Source: Burhinus oedicnemus (Eukaryota; Chordata; Aves; Charadriiformes; Burhinidae). From it: a DNA stretch of 64,000 bases. Positions 1 through 10,368 of the stretch are shown here, one piece after another (the first letter of the stretch is position 1; every line of letters starts with the position of its first letter). A program made the position numbers and the translations under genes. The DNA lies in assembly GCA_008921705.1 (NCBI GenBank), contig VFFE01007650.1, positions 618,748 to 682,747 of the forward strand. The letters are read 5' to 3'. The notes below the pieces were generated by a model. It was given only the letters and a program-made list of their open reading frames with translations, was not told the DNA's origin and did not search any database.

Positions 1-2712
1 TCGTATAAATGTAACATGAAACAACATCTTAAATCAACTTTGGCTATCAATCAAAGCATTATATTTAAAATTCTTGGTTTCAATATTGATATTACCCCTA
101 AATAAAACAAATTGGGAAGATGAGACATGTAGATTACAGACCAGTTGCTAAAAAGGTAGTTTTGGTGCAGGCAACAAGATAAAATGTAGAAGCAACCAGC
201 ACTTGAGTTTAAGTGTAAAAATTGGTGTAAACATACTGTTTTTCCTACATGAGCAGTCCTGGAAGTGTCGGGCAGATGCATGTGTAAGTGGTACGGAAGT
301 GTTGACTCCTTTCTTTTTTTCTGACCCATGGACACCTTTAAAATACCTGTTACCACTTTCAGAGGAAGCGCAAGTTGGTGGTGCTCGCTTTCAGACCTCA
401 GTATCCCATTCCCCTTGCTGTGGTAGTGCACGTCTGTCTGGCTCTAGCAGGGTGTTGTGAAACCAGCTGGGACCTTAGGCACTGCTACTTAGGCAAGTGA
501 GGATTTTAACATGTCTGGAGCAAAGAATGAGAAATTGTATCCCTAATAAAGAGGAATAAAATGATATAAAAAAGAGCCTCTTGATCTGATTCACAACAGC
601 CGCCTACCAGGGAGACTCTGTGGATTTCCCTGGGGATTCTTCTGGCTCATGTTGATGGAAAGGGAGGACTGGGCTGAGGGATACTTTGGGTAAGCGGATA
701 GATATTTCTTTATATTTTTTTAGAGATGAATGCTTATTAAAATGCTGGATCAAGGGGCAGGGATAGTAATATAAGCACATGTGGAAATAATGTACTGAGA
801 AAGCTCTGTGGTTTCATATGGAGAAAAAAGATAGCAGCCAACTCTAGCTCAGTGGGCAGCTAATTAAGCCAGAGCTCTCTCTGTACATTGTATTCTAAGT
901 TCAGTACAAGAGCATGTATCAGCAAGGTGCCATATGATTTTTCCTTTCTAGTTTGCAATTTGATTTCAGGAATGAACCATGCATCATCAACATAGTGATC
1001 ATTTAAAGACGAATGGGTTGGCTGGATGTTAGATGAGAGTCAATATGATTAATGTGTCTTGTTCCTGTGCATAATCATTTTCCTTGGTCAGTTGTTCACA
1101 TTCAGCTTAGGTCTGTTGTTTCTCCCTCCCTGGTTTTAATTGGATCTTAGAATAATAAATATATGAATGCTTTTAATGTTTAACAACATTAAATTGGATT
1201 GAGACAGTTGTAAGGAGGGAGTTTGCCATTGCTACATATTCTGCTTTCTCCATTTAAAATGGGATGCTACAGCTTTCATGGTTCCTTCCCCGACTCCATC
1301 CACCATTTTTCCAATACACAGAGACCAGCCACAGTCTAGAAGACTTTTATTACAGGATACAGGAGAAGCAAAGCCAAAAAAAAAAGGTGTGAATTCTTTA
1401 TGAGGAAGCACAGTGTGTGGTCTCAAAGTGGTACCTCTCACCAAAGGAGTATGAGACATTTAACAGTGCATTCTACAGAAAACAAAGCCTAGTGTGACCT
1501 ATCCAGCTCTGCCTCAGCTGCTTCTCTAGTTTCATTCTTTTTCCAATTATTCATAATGACTTTATTCTTCTACATTTGCAATAAGTAGGACTGGGATAAT
1601 GCTGCACAAGGTCAAATACAGGAACTCTCTCAAACACAAACCGAAAACCCAAGTCCCTCCTAGATTAGCACATTTCACCTGGCAACTGGTGGGGCACATC
1701 TGGCTTTCAGGAGGTTCGTACCTTTTTACCAGAGGTGATCGAAAACAAGTTGTGTGAGCTGCAAGCAAAGCCAAGAGCCACCTTGTACTCCCCAAGCCTG
1801 GGGAGCTGCAGGCACGGGTTGACAAGGAGAGGGGCAGTGAGCAAAGGTGGCTGCTTGGAGCACGGGCAGCCTGGCAGGCAACGCTTGCTGTCTGCACCGT
1901 CCTGCCCCAGTGCCCAGGCACGACTCTCATCTCCCAGCCGGGGCAGCAGCCAGCCTCTGCGCCTCATCACCGGCCAAAGAATGGGACGTGAGTCTGTCTG
2001 AGGGACACAAGGAACGCTGGCTGTGTGGAAGAAGGAAAGCAAGAGAGGGATAACAACCAAAACTTCAACCAGTCTCATGTTAGACTCATGTTGGTGCTAG
2101 ATCAATGTATAGATCGGTATTTACTCTGTGCTAGTGGCAGCAAAACCGACTTTTCAGACTGACATTGCATGACCTGTTTAACAGGTCACAAAACGCATTC
2201 CTATTTTATTGGCCTGAACATGAATCTTTTGTTCTGCATCACGTGCAGTGTACGTGTAATGTAGATGACTCTGTGAAGAATGTCAAGGAACAGGACATGC
2301 TAGCATAAACAAGCCGAGCAAGAGTCAACAACATCAAGCTGCAGTGGAAAAAGGCAAACAACAGACTCCGATGTATAAACAAGAGCACAGCTTGGGAGAC
2401 GCATGACGCCCTTCCACTTCTCAGCTACTGGGAATGCCACGGCTATGTTTTGTTGAGGTCTGTGACAGGAAACCAGTGGTCTGGCTGTGGAGTTCACAGG
2501 GGCAGACAGCAAGGGTTGTCTAGAAAGCACAGCCACTATGGGGAGGTTAAATTAATTAGAGTTGCTTGAAACCCCTGGAGGTAGGGGTGTGGGATAAGAT
2601 GTTGCTCTGTCAGCTGTGTCTAGCCATATCAAAAACTCCTGAGAAGTTGAGGAGAGTAATTTGTTTGCTGTGACCATGAGAGGTACGATTAGAAGCAGGT
2701 GATTAAACTGCA
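1..2712. other. Single-copy intergenic DNA, no gene recognised
   Basis: AT-rich single-copy-looking DNA. Open frames here (up to about 120 codons) lack any recognisable domain, and several overlap each other on both strands, as chance frames do. Short A and T runs occur (for example about 1376-1386). The only structured element noted is the palindrome at 2170-2188. No transposon tail, tRNA or splice-bounded coding exon was recognised. Confidence 0.6.
2170..2188. promoter_or_regulatory. Perfect palindrome with two nuclear-receptor half-sites (everted, 7-bp spacer)
   Basis: The sequence TGACCTGTTTAACAGGTCA has perfect 9-bp arms around a single central T. It contains two AGGTCA-type half-sites pointing away from each other with a 7-base spacer (GTTTAAC). 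Everted AGGTCA repeats are a known binding arrangement for nuclear-receptor dimers. Function here is inferred from the motif alone, and a chance palindrome remains possible. Confidence 0.25.
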
Positions 2713-2930
2713 GAAAGAAAGTTTCAGTTTAAGCATCAGGGAGAACTTTCCTAATAGGACAAACAAACTGTGGGACAGGCTGCTGTGGGAGACAGCCTGC
2801 TTCTTCAGCAAGACACTCTTTAAGAGCTAGTTAGACAAACGTCTGCTAAGAATGACCTGGGTCTGTATGAGCCTGTCTAGGTGGTGGAGATGGAATAAGT
2901 AATCTCTTGATGTCCTTTCCAGTGCTGTTT
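2713..2930 (+). mobile_element. Ancient L3/CR1-like LINE, 3' end fragment
   Basis: The order of motifs matches the 3' end of old amniote L3/CR1 elements. There is a diverged block ending in 'gggacaggctgct' (the 'ctggaacaggctgcc' block), then 'ctttaagagctagttagacaaacgtctg' (usual form: tttaagagcaggttagacaaacacctg), then 'gatgtcctttccagtgctg' near the end. Divergence is high and the microsatellite tail is lost. The element encodes no protein of its own at this length; it corresponds to the extreme C-terminus of ORF2 plus the 3' UTR. Its age class is clearly older than the 9.4-kb or 56.4-kb CR1 copies. The exact family name cannot be fixed without an alignment. Confidence 0.72.
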
Positions 2931-5900
2931 TGTTGTGAGCTGATGTCTGCAGGCTCTGCTGCAATGACACAGCATTGGACGGCTTTTGTAAGAGTCGAAC
3001 CGAGAGGTGCAAGGCATAACTTTCTGCTGATGCTAAGGTAAACACTGAAAAACTGCTTTGAATTCACTGGAGTTACAGTGGGGTTATGTGGTATACATGA
3101 AAATCTAGCCCGTAATTCCCTCCATAAATCAATACTGATTATTAAAAGCACAGTGGTACTGCTGGGACGTGGGACTTCTAATTTATAACAGGGTTCACAG
3201 TATTTGCAGAATGAAACAATCACTCTTGAAAATACCTCACTGGAAATTACAAGATCAGTCATCCTCTAAGAAGGAGTATCAGATACAGTGATCTGAATTG
3301 CTGAGTCTTTCAGGGGTTGTCTATGCCTAGTAAATGTGAGCAGGCAACCTAACTACAGATCTGAGTTGCATAAACGTACAGCAGGTAACTTTTTCCCTGG
3401 CTGTTCCTAAGGTGAGGTTGAATCATATCATAAGTTTTATAGGTTTCAAAGCCCAGGTCCTCATTATTATGAAGAGATTTAAATGATAACTTCGTGCTGG
3501 TTACAGCTGTGTTGTTAGATTACAGCGTGCGGATTCAGCTTTACAGAGTACGAGCAAGCTACCCAGGGAGTGTTTTCATTAGTGGCTACACTTCTGTGCC
3601 AAGCTTTGTCCTCCATATCGTATTTCTGCTGAACTTTCCTACTTCTTCACCATTTTCTTCCCCAAGTATAAAATCAAAATGTTAGACGTTACAAAACCAG
3701 AAAAATGATACTGAATATACCATGGGCACGTAATAACAGTGACAGAAAACAAGATTGTGATAACCAAGATAACAAGAACACTTTTCATTTTCAGTTACAC
3801 TTTTCCATGAAACCAGAGCTCATGTTTGCTTGTCTAAACAGATGTTGAACAAATGAGCTATTTGTCACTGAATTAAGTGCGTGCTGAAGGCAGGCTGTGA
3901 GGCAGAAGCGCAGCTCTACACCCAGTACCTTTAAAATACATCTATAGCTGAGGCTGGCATCGTCCCAATGCTTCCTATTACCATATTTCTTGCTGTACTT
4001 ACAGTTTTGCGACATTTTAAGTGCTGTGGCTGGCTGTGCAAGGGTCTTAGGAGTCCAGGACTACACAAGACCCCAAAAGTCAGGGCCCTTCTAGGGTGTC
4101 TTAGGCTTAGGAGTCCTCATGAACTTTCTTAGTAAGCAGCTCTGCTCTTGGTGTTCCCCGGCACTGGGGCAGTGGGGGAAAAAAAAGCCCCTTATTTAAG
4201 TGACTGAGTATCTACCACATGTAATACCTTCACTGGTGTGCTGGAAAGTGCAGTATAATGGGTGGTTGTTTCATATTTATCAACAAACTGCTTCTCCAGA
4301 AAAGATTGTGTTGAGGATTGAACCCTGAAGGTGTTCAGCCGTGCAAGACTACTGTAGGGCATCAGTCTAGGTAGGAGACACTGGCTGCTGGATGTGGCTG
4401 TTGGCAATGACAGCTGACAACCGTTGGTTTGATTATTCAACACAGAAACAACCCCTGTTCCTTGGGAGGCCAACACAATTGCAAGATGCAGATTGATGAC
4501 ATGGGTAATAAAACAAATAGGGGATTTCTCTTTTCCTGGTGAGAAAACTCACTACCTCCGTAAGGGCAACTTGGAGAGAGAACGAGCAAGGACATAGGGA
4601 TGTCCCAACATCTTTAAACTTTTAGCTATTGAAAAATTATTTGGCACTGCTCTGCGTCTTTCCAAATATCCCATTAACATTTACAGAAGAAAGTCCATGC
4701 TGGTTGTTCAGCAGTGCTGCTTGCTAGAGCTGCTGGTCACCATTTCAGCTGACTGAGAGAATGGCAGAGAACACAGCTGGTAGCACAAACTCGTTGAGCA
4801 GAAATCAACCAAACCCCACCTGCAGGATTACACAGGAGCAGCAATAACTGTAGGGAGAGATTTTTGGCCTCTGCAAGTTACAAGTTTTGCGTATCCACAT
4901 GTGTATGGCTTGAATAGAAGCACAGCAGTTTGTTATTTTCTGTTCTACTGCTTGCAGCTGCATATATAAACACTTTAAATTTGAAATCCTCCCAAATCTG
5001 TGAAATCCCCAGTGATGTAGGTCTTATATCCTGGCAGGAGTTCAACTCAACAACTCCCAAATGAGGGTTGATGAGGTATGCACACTCATCAGATACTTTC
5101 TGTGGGGTGCAGATTCTTCTGGGGTGCAGATGCCCATGAAAGAAGCCACAATGCTGTGCCAGAGCAAATACCAGAATTACTGCCCTTGAGCCATTGTTGT
5201 TTCACCATCTGGGAAACAATTGATTGCATCCATTTTAAAAATCAACTGCTGTCTTACTGAATTGTTTTAAAATTATTATTTCTTGGTGAGAGCAGTAATG
5301 TAAACATTAGCACAAATTGATGCATGCCTTGCAGCACTTAGCACAGACAGGCATGGAATTTTCTTTGAAGGCCACCAATGAGTCTCAGCTGAGGCACCTT
5401 CTCAAAGCGGAAATGTAATGCTCAGCCACCAGCTGCACGTATTTTGATTTTTTAGGCCATCTTCAAGTACTTGTGTTGAATGTTTCAGAATCAGAAATGG
5501 AGATGAATTTCAGTTCTTGGTTTCTGAAAATCCCAGAGTCCCAGGGAGCTGTAAGTGATCTGCTCCTTTGAAAATGAACTCACTGCTGTCAGGTGAGCTA
5601 ACTATGATTGTAAGAGCTTACTGGTAGATTCACATTGGAAAAAACATTGCCAATAGTCAAAATGAAAAAATCTTCACATACAGTATCGGCAAACTTGGAT
5701 AATGCCAAGTGAGTGAGCCTGGCAGAGTCTGAGAACCAGGTGATAAAAGGATTTTTTTAATCCTCTTTCTCCTGGTGCCAACAAACAGCCCAGTGTAACT
5801 CTTGTTCTACTCCTCAGCATGCTGTATTGGATTTTATCTGGTTTGATTAGAGTACTCAGTTTTTGCGCAAGTCTTTCCATACACGGAGTTAAGCAGAGAA

Positions 5901-6785
5901 AATAAAGGAGATAGAAAGATCAAATGACTACGTTGTTAGATTTTTTTTCCTTCTGTTACTTACAGCAGAGCATACAAAGCTCATGTACCATCATGTTTTA
6001 TGAAGGAGGCTGATGCTCAAGCAGAAGAGGTTCACATATAATTTGTGACTGAAAATCCCACTTTTTTAGCTTACTTGGGGAATGCCACTAGTTTAGAGAA
6101 AATGTACATTCAGCCACGGTACTTTTTCACTGGATCCTGTGCCCAAACCATCCTATTACAGAGTCCCAAAGCCACAGGAACTTACTGAGTTTCCTTTCAA
6201 GCTTCTGGATGATTTACAAGTATTTCAGTAAGTCTTGTGCAGAGTCCTGATACAAAATGGGATCCCTTCATTAAAGAGAGAATATGCAGTTCAGTACCCA
6301 AAGATTTTTTAAACAAGATTTTCTTTTAAATGTAATTATAGATAGAATTTATAGCTGGTTTTATAAAAGTATAGCAGCTAAAGTATTTCAGATACATTCA
6401 CTAAAAGATTTTGCAAACAAAGAGAAGATTTTCAAAAGCTGAAGAAGCAATTTAGTCCCCAGCTGCTATAAGCAGTAAATTCCCATTTTGAAAAACCTCC
6501 TGTAACTGATTTTAAGTGATGCACTGATTTCCTAAACAGATTTTCTGAAACCAAATTCTACTTCAGATCAACATTCCGGACAGCCTTTCAGGTACTAAAC
6601 TAATGGAATACGGTGTCCAGCCTCAGCTGAGTGTAACCTAACTGAGAACTCGTCAACCGAAAATGTTCCAGATCATTAAACAGCTGCTTCATGTTGTTTT
6701 TCCTGGGGTATGGGAAACTTCAGGCACGCACACACAATATCCAGTTTTAAAAGGCATGGTGAAGGAGCGGTTGTCATCTCAGCAT
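2931..6785. other. Single-copy intergenic DNA, no gene recognised
   Basis: No domain-bearing frame or transposon was recognised. Short local duplications occur, such as 'ggggtgcagat' twice around 5104-5134 and 'cttaggagtcc' twice between 4040 and 4120; both look like ordinary replication slippage. Confidence 0.6.
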
Positions 6786-6958
6786 TCACTGGAACAGGCT
6801 GCCCAGAGAGGTGGTGGAGTCTCTGACTCTGGAGACATTCAAAACCCACCTGGACGCCACCCTGTGCAACCTGCTCTAGGTGAACCTGCTCTGGCAGGGG
6901 GCTTGGACTCAGTGCTCTCCAGAGGTCCCTTCCAACCCCTGTGATTCTGTGATTCTGT
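6786..6958 (+). mobile_element. CR1 LINE, short 5'-truncated 3' end with (GATTCTGT)2 tail
   Basis: The fragment begins at 'actggaacaggctgcccagag' and runs through the ORF2 C-terminal coding remnant ('gtggagtctctgactctggag', 'cattcaaaaccc'). It then passes the 3' UTR block ending 'ccagaggtcccttccaacccc' and the tail 'gattctgtgattctgt' at 6943-6958. It is nearly collinear with the last 170 bases of the CR1 at 55261-56178, so both belong to the same subfamily. Only about 170 bases were inserted, typical of strong 5' truncation. No target-site duplication was recognised at its edges. Confidence 0.93.
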
Positions 6959-9376
6959 AAGTCAGGACTTGGTGCATGTGTGGTTGTCACTGACTCTATC
7001 ATTACTGTTAGCTGGGACAACTAAGGAGTCTTTCTCAGTGGCCATGACCCACCTGCGCCAGACATCATACAATCATAGAGCAAAAATATGATCCCTACTC
7101 CAGAAGACTCATGATCAACACATGAAACAGGGAGGACACAGAAGGATGCGGACAAATGAAGGAACATGAGGAAATAGCAAGACCACTAGAAAGCAGCATG
7201 TAGAGCAATCTTCATTCATAGCATGCGTCTGGTAGAGCCCAGGCGTAGGTAACACTCTGGACCAGATCTTCTCATCTTCTCTTTGAATCTGATTAAAGCT
7301 ACAAAGCATCGACAACTATAACCTTACTTTAACTGTGTAATTAAATGGGGCTTATGTTGCTTTACATGCTCGATACTTTAAGGCACGTTAAGATTGGTAA
7401 GGTAGCTTTGAGTAGGACCCTTAGTGGTGTCATGATCAATTTTAAGGGTCAGAGGAAGAACGATGATAGGTTCAGCTATAAACTTTTGAAGTGATTGCAA
7501 ATTTGGGTTTTTTGCCTCGGTTTAAATTTAAAAAAAAAATTGCCTGCCTTTGTTTTTGTTACTCCCCCATGTAACTAAGTAGTTATTCTGGAAATATCAT
7601 TAAAATGGATTAAAAAGAAATGTTACCCATGCGAGAAGTTTCATCATTTCATTCAATTATCTCCATGGAAAACAGTAGGTTTTTAATGTAATTGAATATC
7701 AAAGCTCTGCAGATGTAATTGTTGTGCTTTTTAAAAGAAAAAGTTAATTAAATAGAAGTGACCTTCCCCTGGTTAGCTTTTCTCCCTTTTGGATGACTGC
7801 TGCTCCACCTCTGTGTGCAGAACTAGCAAGTGGAAAAATCACACAAGAAACCAAGAAATTAAAGAAATTAAAAGCACCCTAAAATTGCTGGCTCTGTCTC
7901 CTGTTCAGCAAGTACCATCTTCATAGATAGAAAGGATGACCACGGTATTCTGGAACTGTCTTGCCATGTAGAAGGTGATTCAGAAACAGAGGAGGTCCAG
8001 AAGAACAGTAAGGGTGGTGAGGAGAGAGGGAGGAGTCCAGATTTAGTAGCATTGGAAAATTTGAATCAAACCCGAGCTTCGTTAAAGTTTCTGAGTTTCT
8101 GCCCTGAAATTTGGGAATATCAGAACTGTATAATTTCTCTAGTGGTTTAATACTTGACTTTTTGCAGCTCAAGGAGAGAAGATAATGCAGGTCAATTCAG
8201 AGTTAGCTCCAGAGAGCTCCTGCATCTTAGACACATATGCTGTCGAGTACTGTAATAAAGCCAACAGTTTTATGTCTCCAAGAGACTGACCTCATTGCAG
8301 GGGCTTAGGAAGCAAAGTGTTTTAGGGCTGGGAAAATCTTTATCAGCCAACTATACTGGGAAATATTTGGGTCTGAGTGAAGGATAGCATACATTCTTGT
8401 ATAGGTAAAAAAGACATGTACTCATTTGGCTGTACTTCAGAATGCTGTATGTACTGCTCTGTATGTGGTGTGTGATCTGTACGGATATCTGGAACTAGCA
8501 GATAGTATTTTTGATAAACAGTTGGTGCTACGATCATTTTGTACTTTTTCACAAGCCCAGAGGTAGAAGGTGTTACAAAAGCTGAGCATTTGTTTGCAAG
8601 GGCTGAATTTTGAAACAACAGGAAAATAAGCAAAGAGTAGATGCACATCCCCAGACATGCATATTTAGAAGGCCTATTCTACCTGCCAAACTGAGGCGCA
8701 AGCACAAGTGCCTCCTGAGTGCCTGGTTTTGAGAGTTCAAGATGGCTCAGATAGCTGATTTGGCCTGAGGTTTATTATTGCCAGAGCATTGGGATAAAAG
8801 AAGTATTGATCACGTTGATATAATTCCAGGAGATACCTGCAGAAATTTTTCAGAATTTTCTGGTTTTCTCTTTCTCTTCTTTTCAGTTTTGATGCTGAAT
8901 GTGAATTTTCAAATCAAGATATTCCTGAGAGTTTTCTATTCTGAGTGTTTCACAATAAGTGTTATTACATATCTTTGCAATGTCATAATTCAGCACTTTA
9001 TGGCAATGATTTCATTCTGTAAAAGTTGTAATTCACCATAAAGTTAGGGAAAAGACCATAAAACATTACTGGAATTGTAGAATAACTGTGAAGTGTAACT
9101 CACCTAGCAGAAGTTTGGAAATTTCAGTAAGATGAGGTTCAGATTTGATTCAAATATTCCAGATTCCCTGAGTTGTGATAGTTTTCCTTAAATGATCTTC
9201 CTGACCTCATGTAATAAAAATACCTTAAACTTAAGACTGATTTACTCTTTGATATTTCAGAAAGTTGGCAGTGGGTAGGGGAATATTTGCACTTCCCTGA
9301 ACCCTTTTGATAATACTGAAAAAGAAGTCAGAAGTATATGACTTCCTTCCCCTCCATAACATCCCCTCGATGTCCC
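6959..9376. other. Single-copy intergenic DNA, no gene recognised
   Basis: AT-rich DNA with short homopolymers (for example A9 near 7530). Frames of up to about 100 codons overlap on the minus strand at 8343-8658 but have no recognisable domain. Nothing else was identified. Confidence 0.55.
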
Positions 9377-10368
9377 GATGGAGATCAGTGACAAGTGGTG
9401 TCCCTCAGGAGACTGTATTGGGATCAGTACTGTTTAATATCTTCATCAATGACACAGACAGTGGGATCAAGTGGACCCTTAGCAAGCCTGTGGAAGACAC
9501 CAAGTTGAGTGGTTTGGTTGACATGCCTGAGGGACAGGATGTCATCCAGACGGACCTGGACAAGCTTGAGAAGTGGGCCCATGTGAACCTCATGAGGTTC
9601 AACAAGGCCAAGTGCAGAGTCCTGCACCTGGATCAGGGCAACCCCTGGTATCAACACAGGCTGGGGGATGAAGGGACTGAGAGCAGCCCTGCTGAGAAGG
9701 ACTTGGGGGTACTGGGGGATGAAAAGCTGGACATGAACTGACAATGTGCGCTTGCAGCCCAGAAGGCCAACCATATCCTGGCCTGCATCAAAAGAAGCAT
9801 GGCCAGCAGGTCGAGGGAGGTGATTCTGCCCCTCTACTCCACTCTGGTGAGACCCCACCTGGAGTACGGCGTCCAGCTATGGAGTCCTCAGCACAGAAAA
9901 GACATGGACCTGTTGGAGCAGGTCCAGACGACGGGTACAAAAATGATCAGAGGGATGGAGGACAGGCTGAGAGAGTTGGGGTTTTTCAGCCCAGATGAGG
10001 GAAGGCTTGGGGGAGACCTTATTGTGACCTTTCAGTACTTAAAGGGGGCCTACAGGAAAGATGGGGACAAACTTTTTAGCAGGGCCTGTTGTGATAGGAC
10101 AAGAGGTAATGGCTTTAAACTAAAAGAGGGAAGATTTAGACTAGATAGAAGGAAGAAATTTTTTACAGTGAGGGTGGTGAAACACTGGCACATGTTGCCC
10201 AGAGAAGTGGTAGATGCCCCATCCCTGGAACCATTCACGGTCAGGTTGGGTGGGGCTCTGAGCAACCCAATTGAGTTGAATATGTCCCTGACCGTGGCAG
10301 GGGAGGTTGGACTAGATGAGCTTTAAAGGTCCCTTCCAACCCAAACTATTCCATAATTCTATGATTCT
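9377..10368 (+). mobile_element. CR1 LINE, 5'-truncated, carrying the C-terminal part of ORF2
   Basis: This is a 5'-truncated CR1 of about 0.99 kb. Homology starts abruptly just before the reverse-transcriptase motif GVPQ and runs to the 3' UTR ('ggttggactagatgagctttaaaggtcccttccaaccc') and the tail 'attctatgattct' ending at 10368. It is highly similar to the CR1 nested at 56408-57157. The two share long identical protein stretches such as CDRTRG and LKEGRFRLDRRKKFFTVRVV, and both have a TGA at the same codon. Relative to that copy it lacks 15 bp at 9960/9961. No clear target-site duplication was found. Confidence 0.95.
9379..10326 (+). pseudogene. CR1 ORF2 relic: end of reverse transcriptase plus C-terminal domain
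   Basis: This is the remaining C-terminal half of the CR1 ORF2 protein, which in intact elements copies the LINE RNA into DNA at the nicked target. One frame stays open from the GVPQ region (9397 on) to the natural stop at 10324-10326, apart from a single TGA at 9739-9741. The catalytic box that is FADD in active CR1 reads PVED here (codons 9487-9498), so the first catalytic aspartate has become glutamate and the flanking residues are changed. The downstream C-terminal region is well kept (REVILPLYSTLVRPHLEYG, then DRTRG and LPREVV). Five residues (HLSYE in the sister copy) are missing at 9960/9961. It lacks the endonuclease and the first RT motifs, so it cannot be functional. Confidence 0.93.

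Noticed and set aside
1562..2078. Overlapping 120-codon frames on both strands
   Set aside because: Mutually overlapping frames in different registers without motifs; chance frames in a GC-richer patch.
8690..8760. 'aactgaggcgcaag', recalling the MIR/L2 'aactgaggca' motif
   Set aside because: Match too short and no other MIR block nearby.
9424..9858. 144-codon minus-strand frame
   Set aside because: Antisense of the plus-strand CR1 ORF2 relic.
9744..9998. Frame beginning MCACSPEG, repeated at 56806-57036 on the minus strand
   Set aside because: Shifted reading of CR1 ORF2 DNA; it appears twice only because the two CR1 copies are related.
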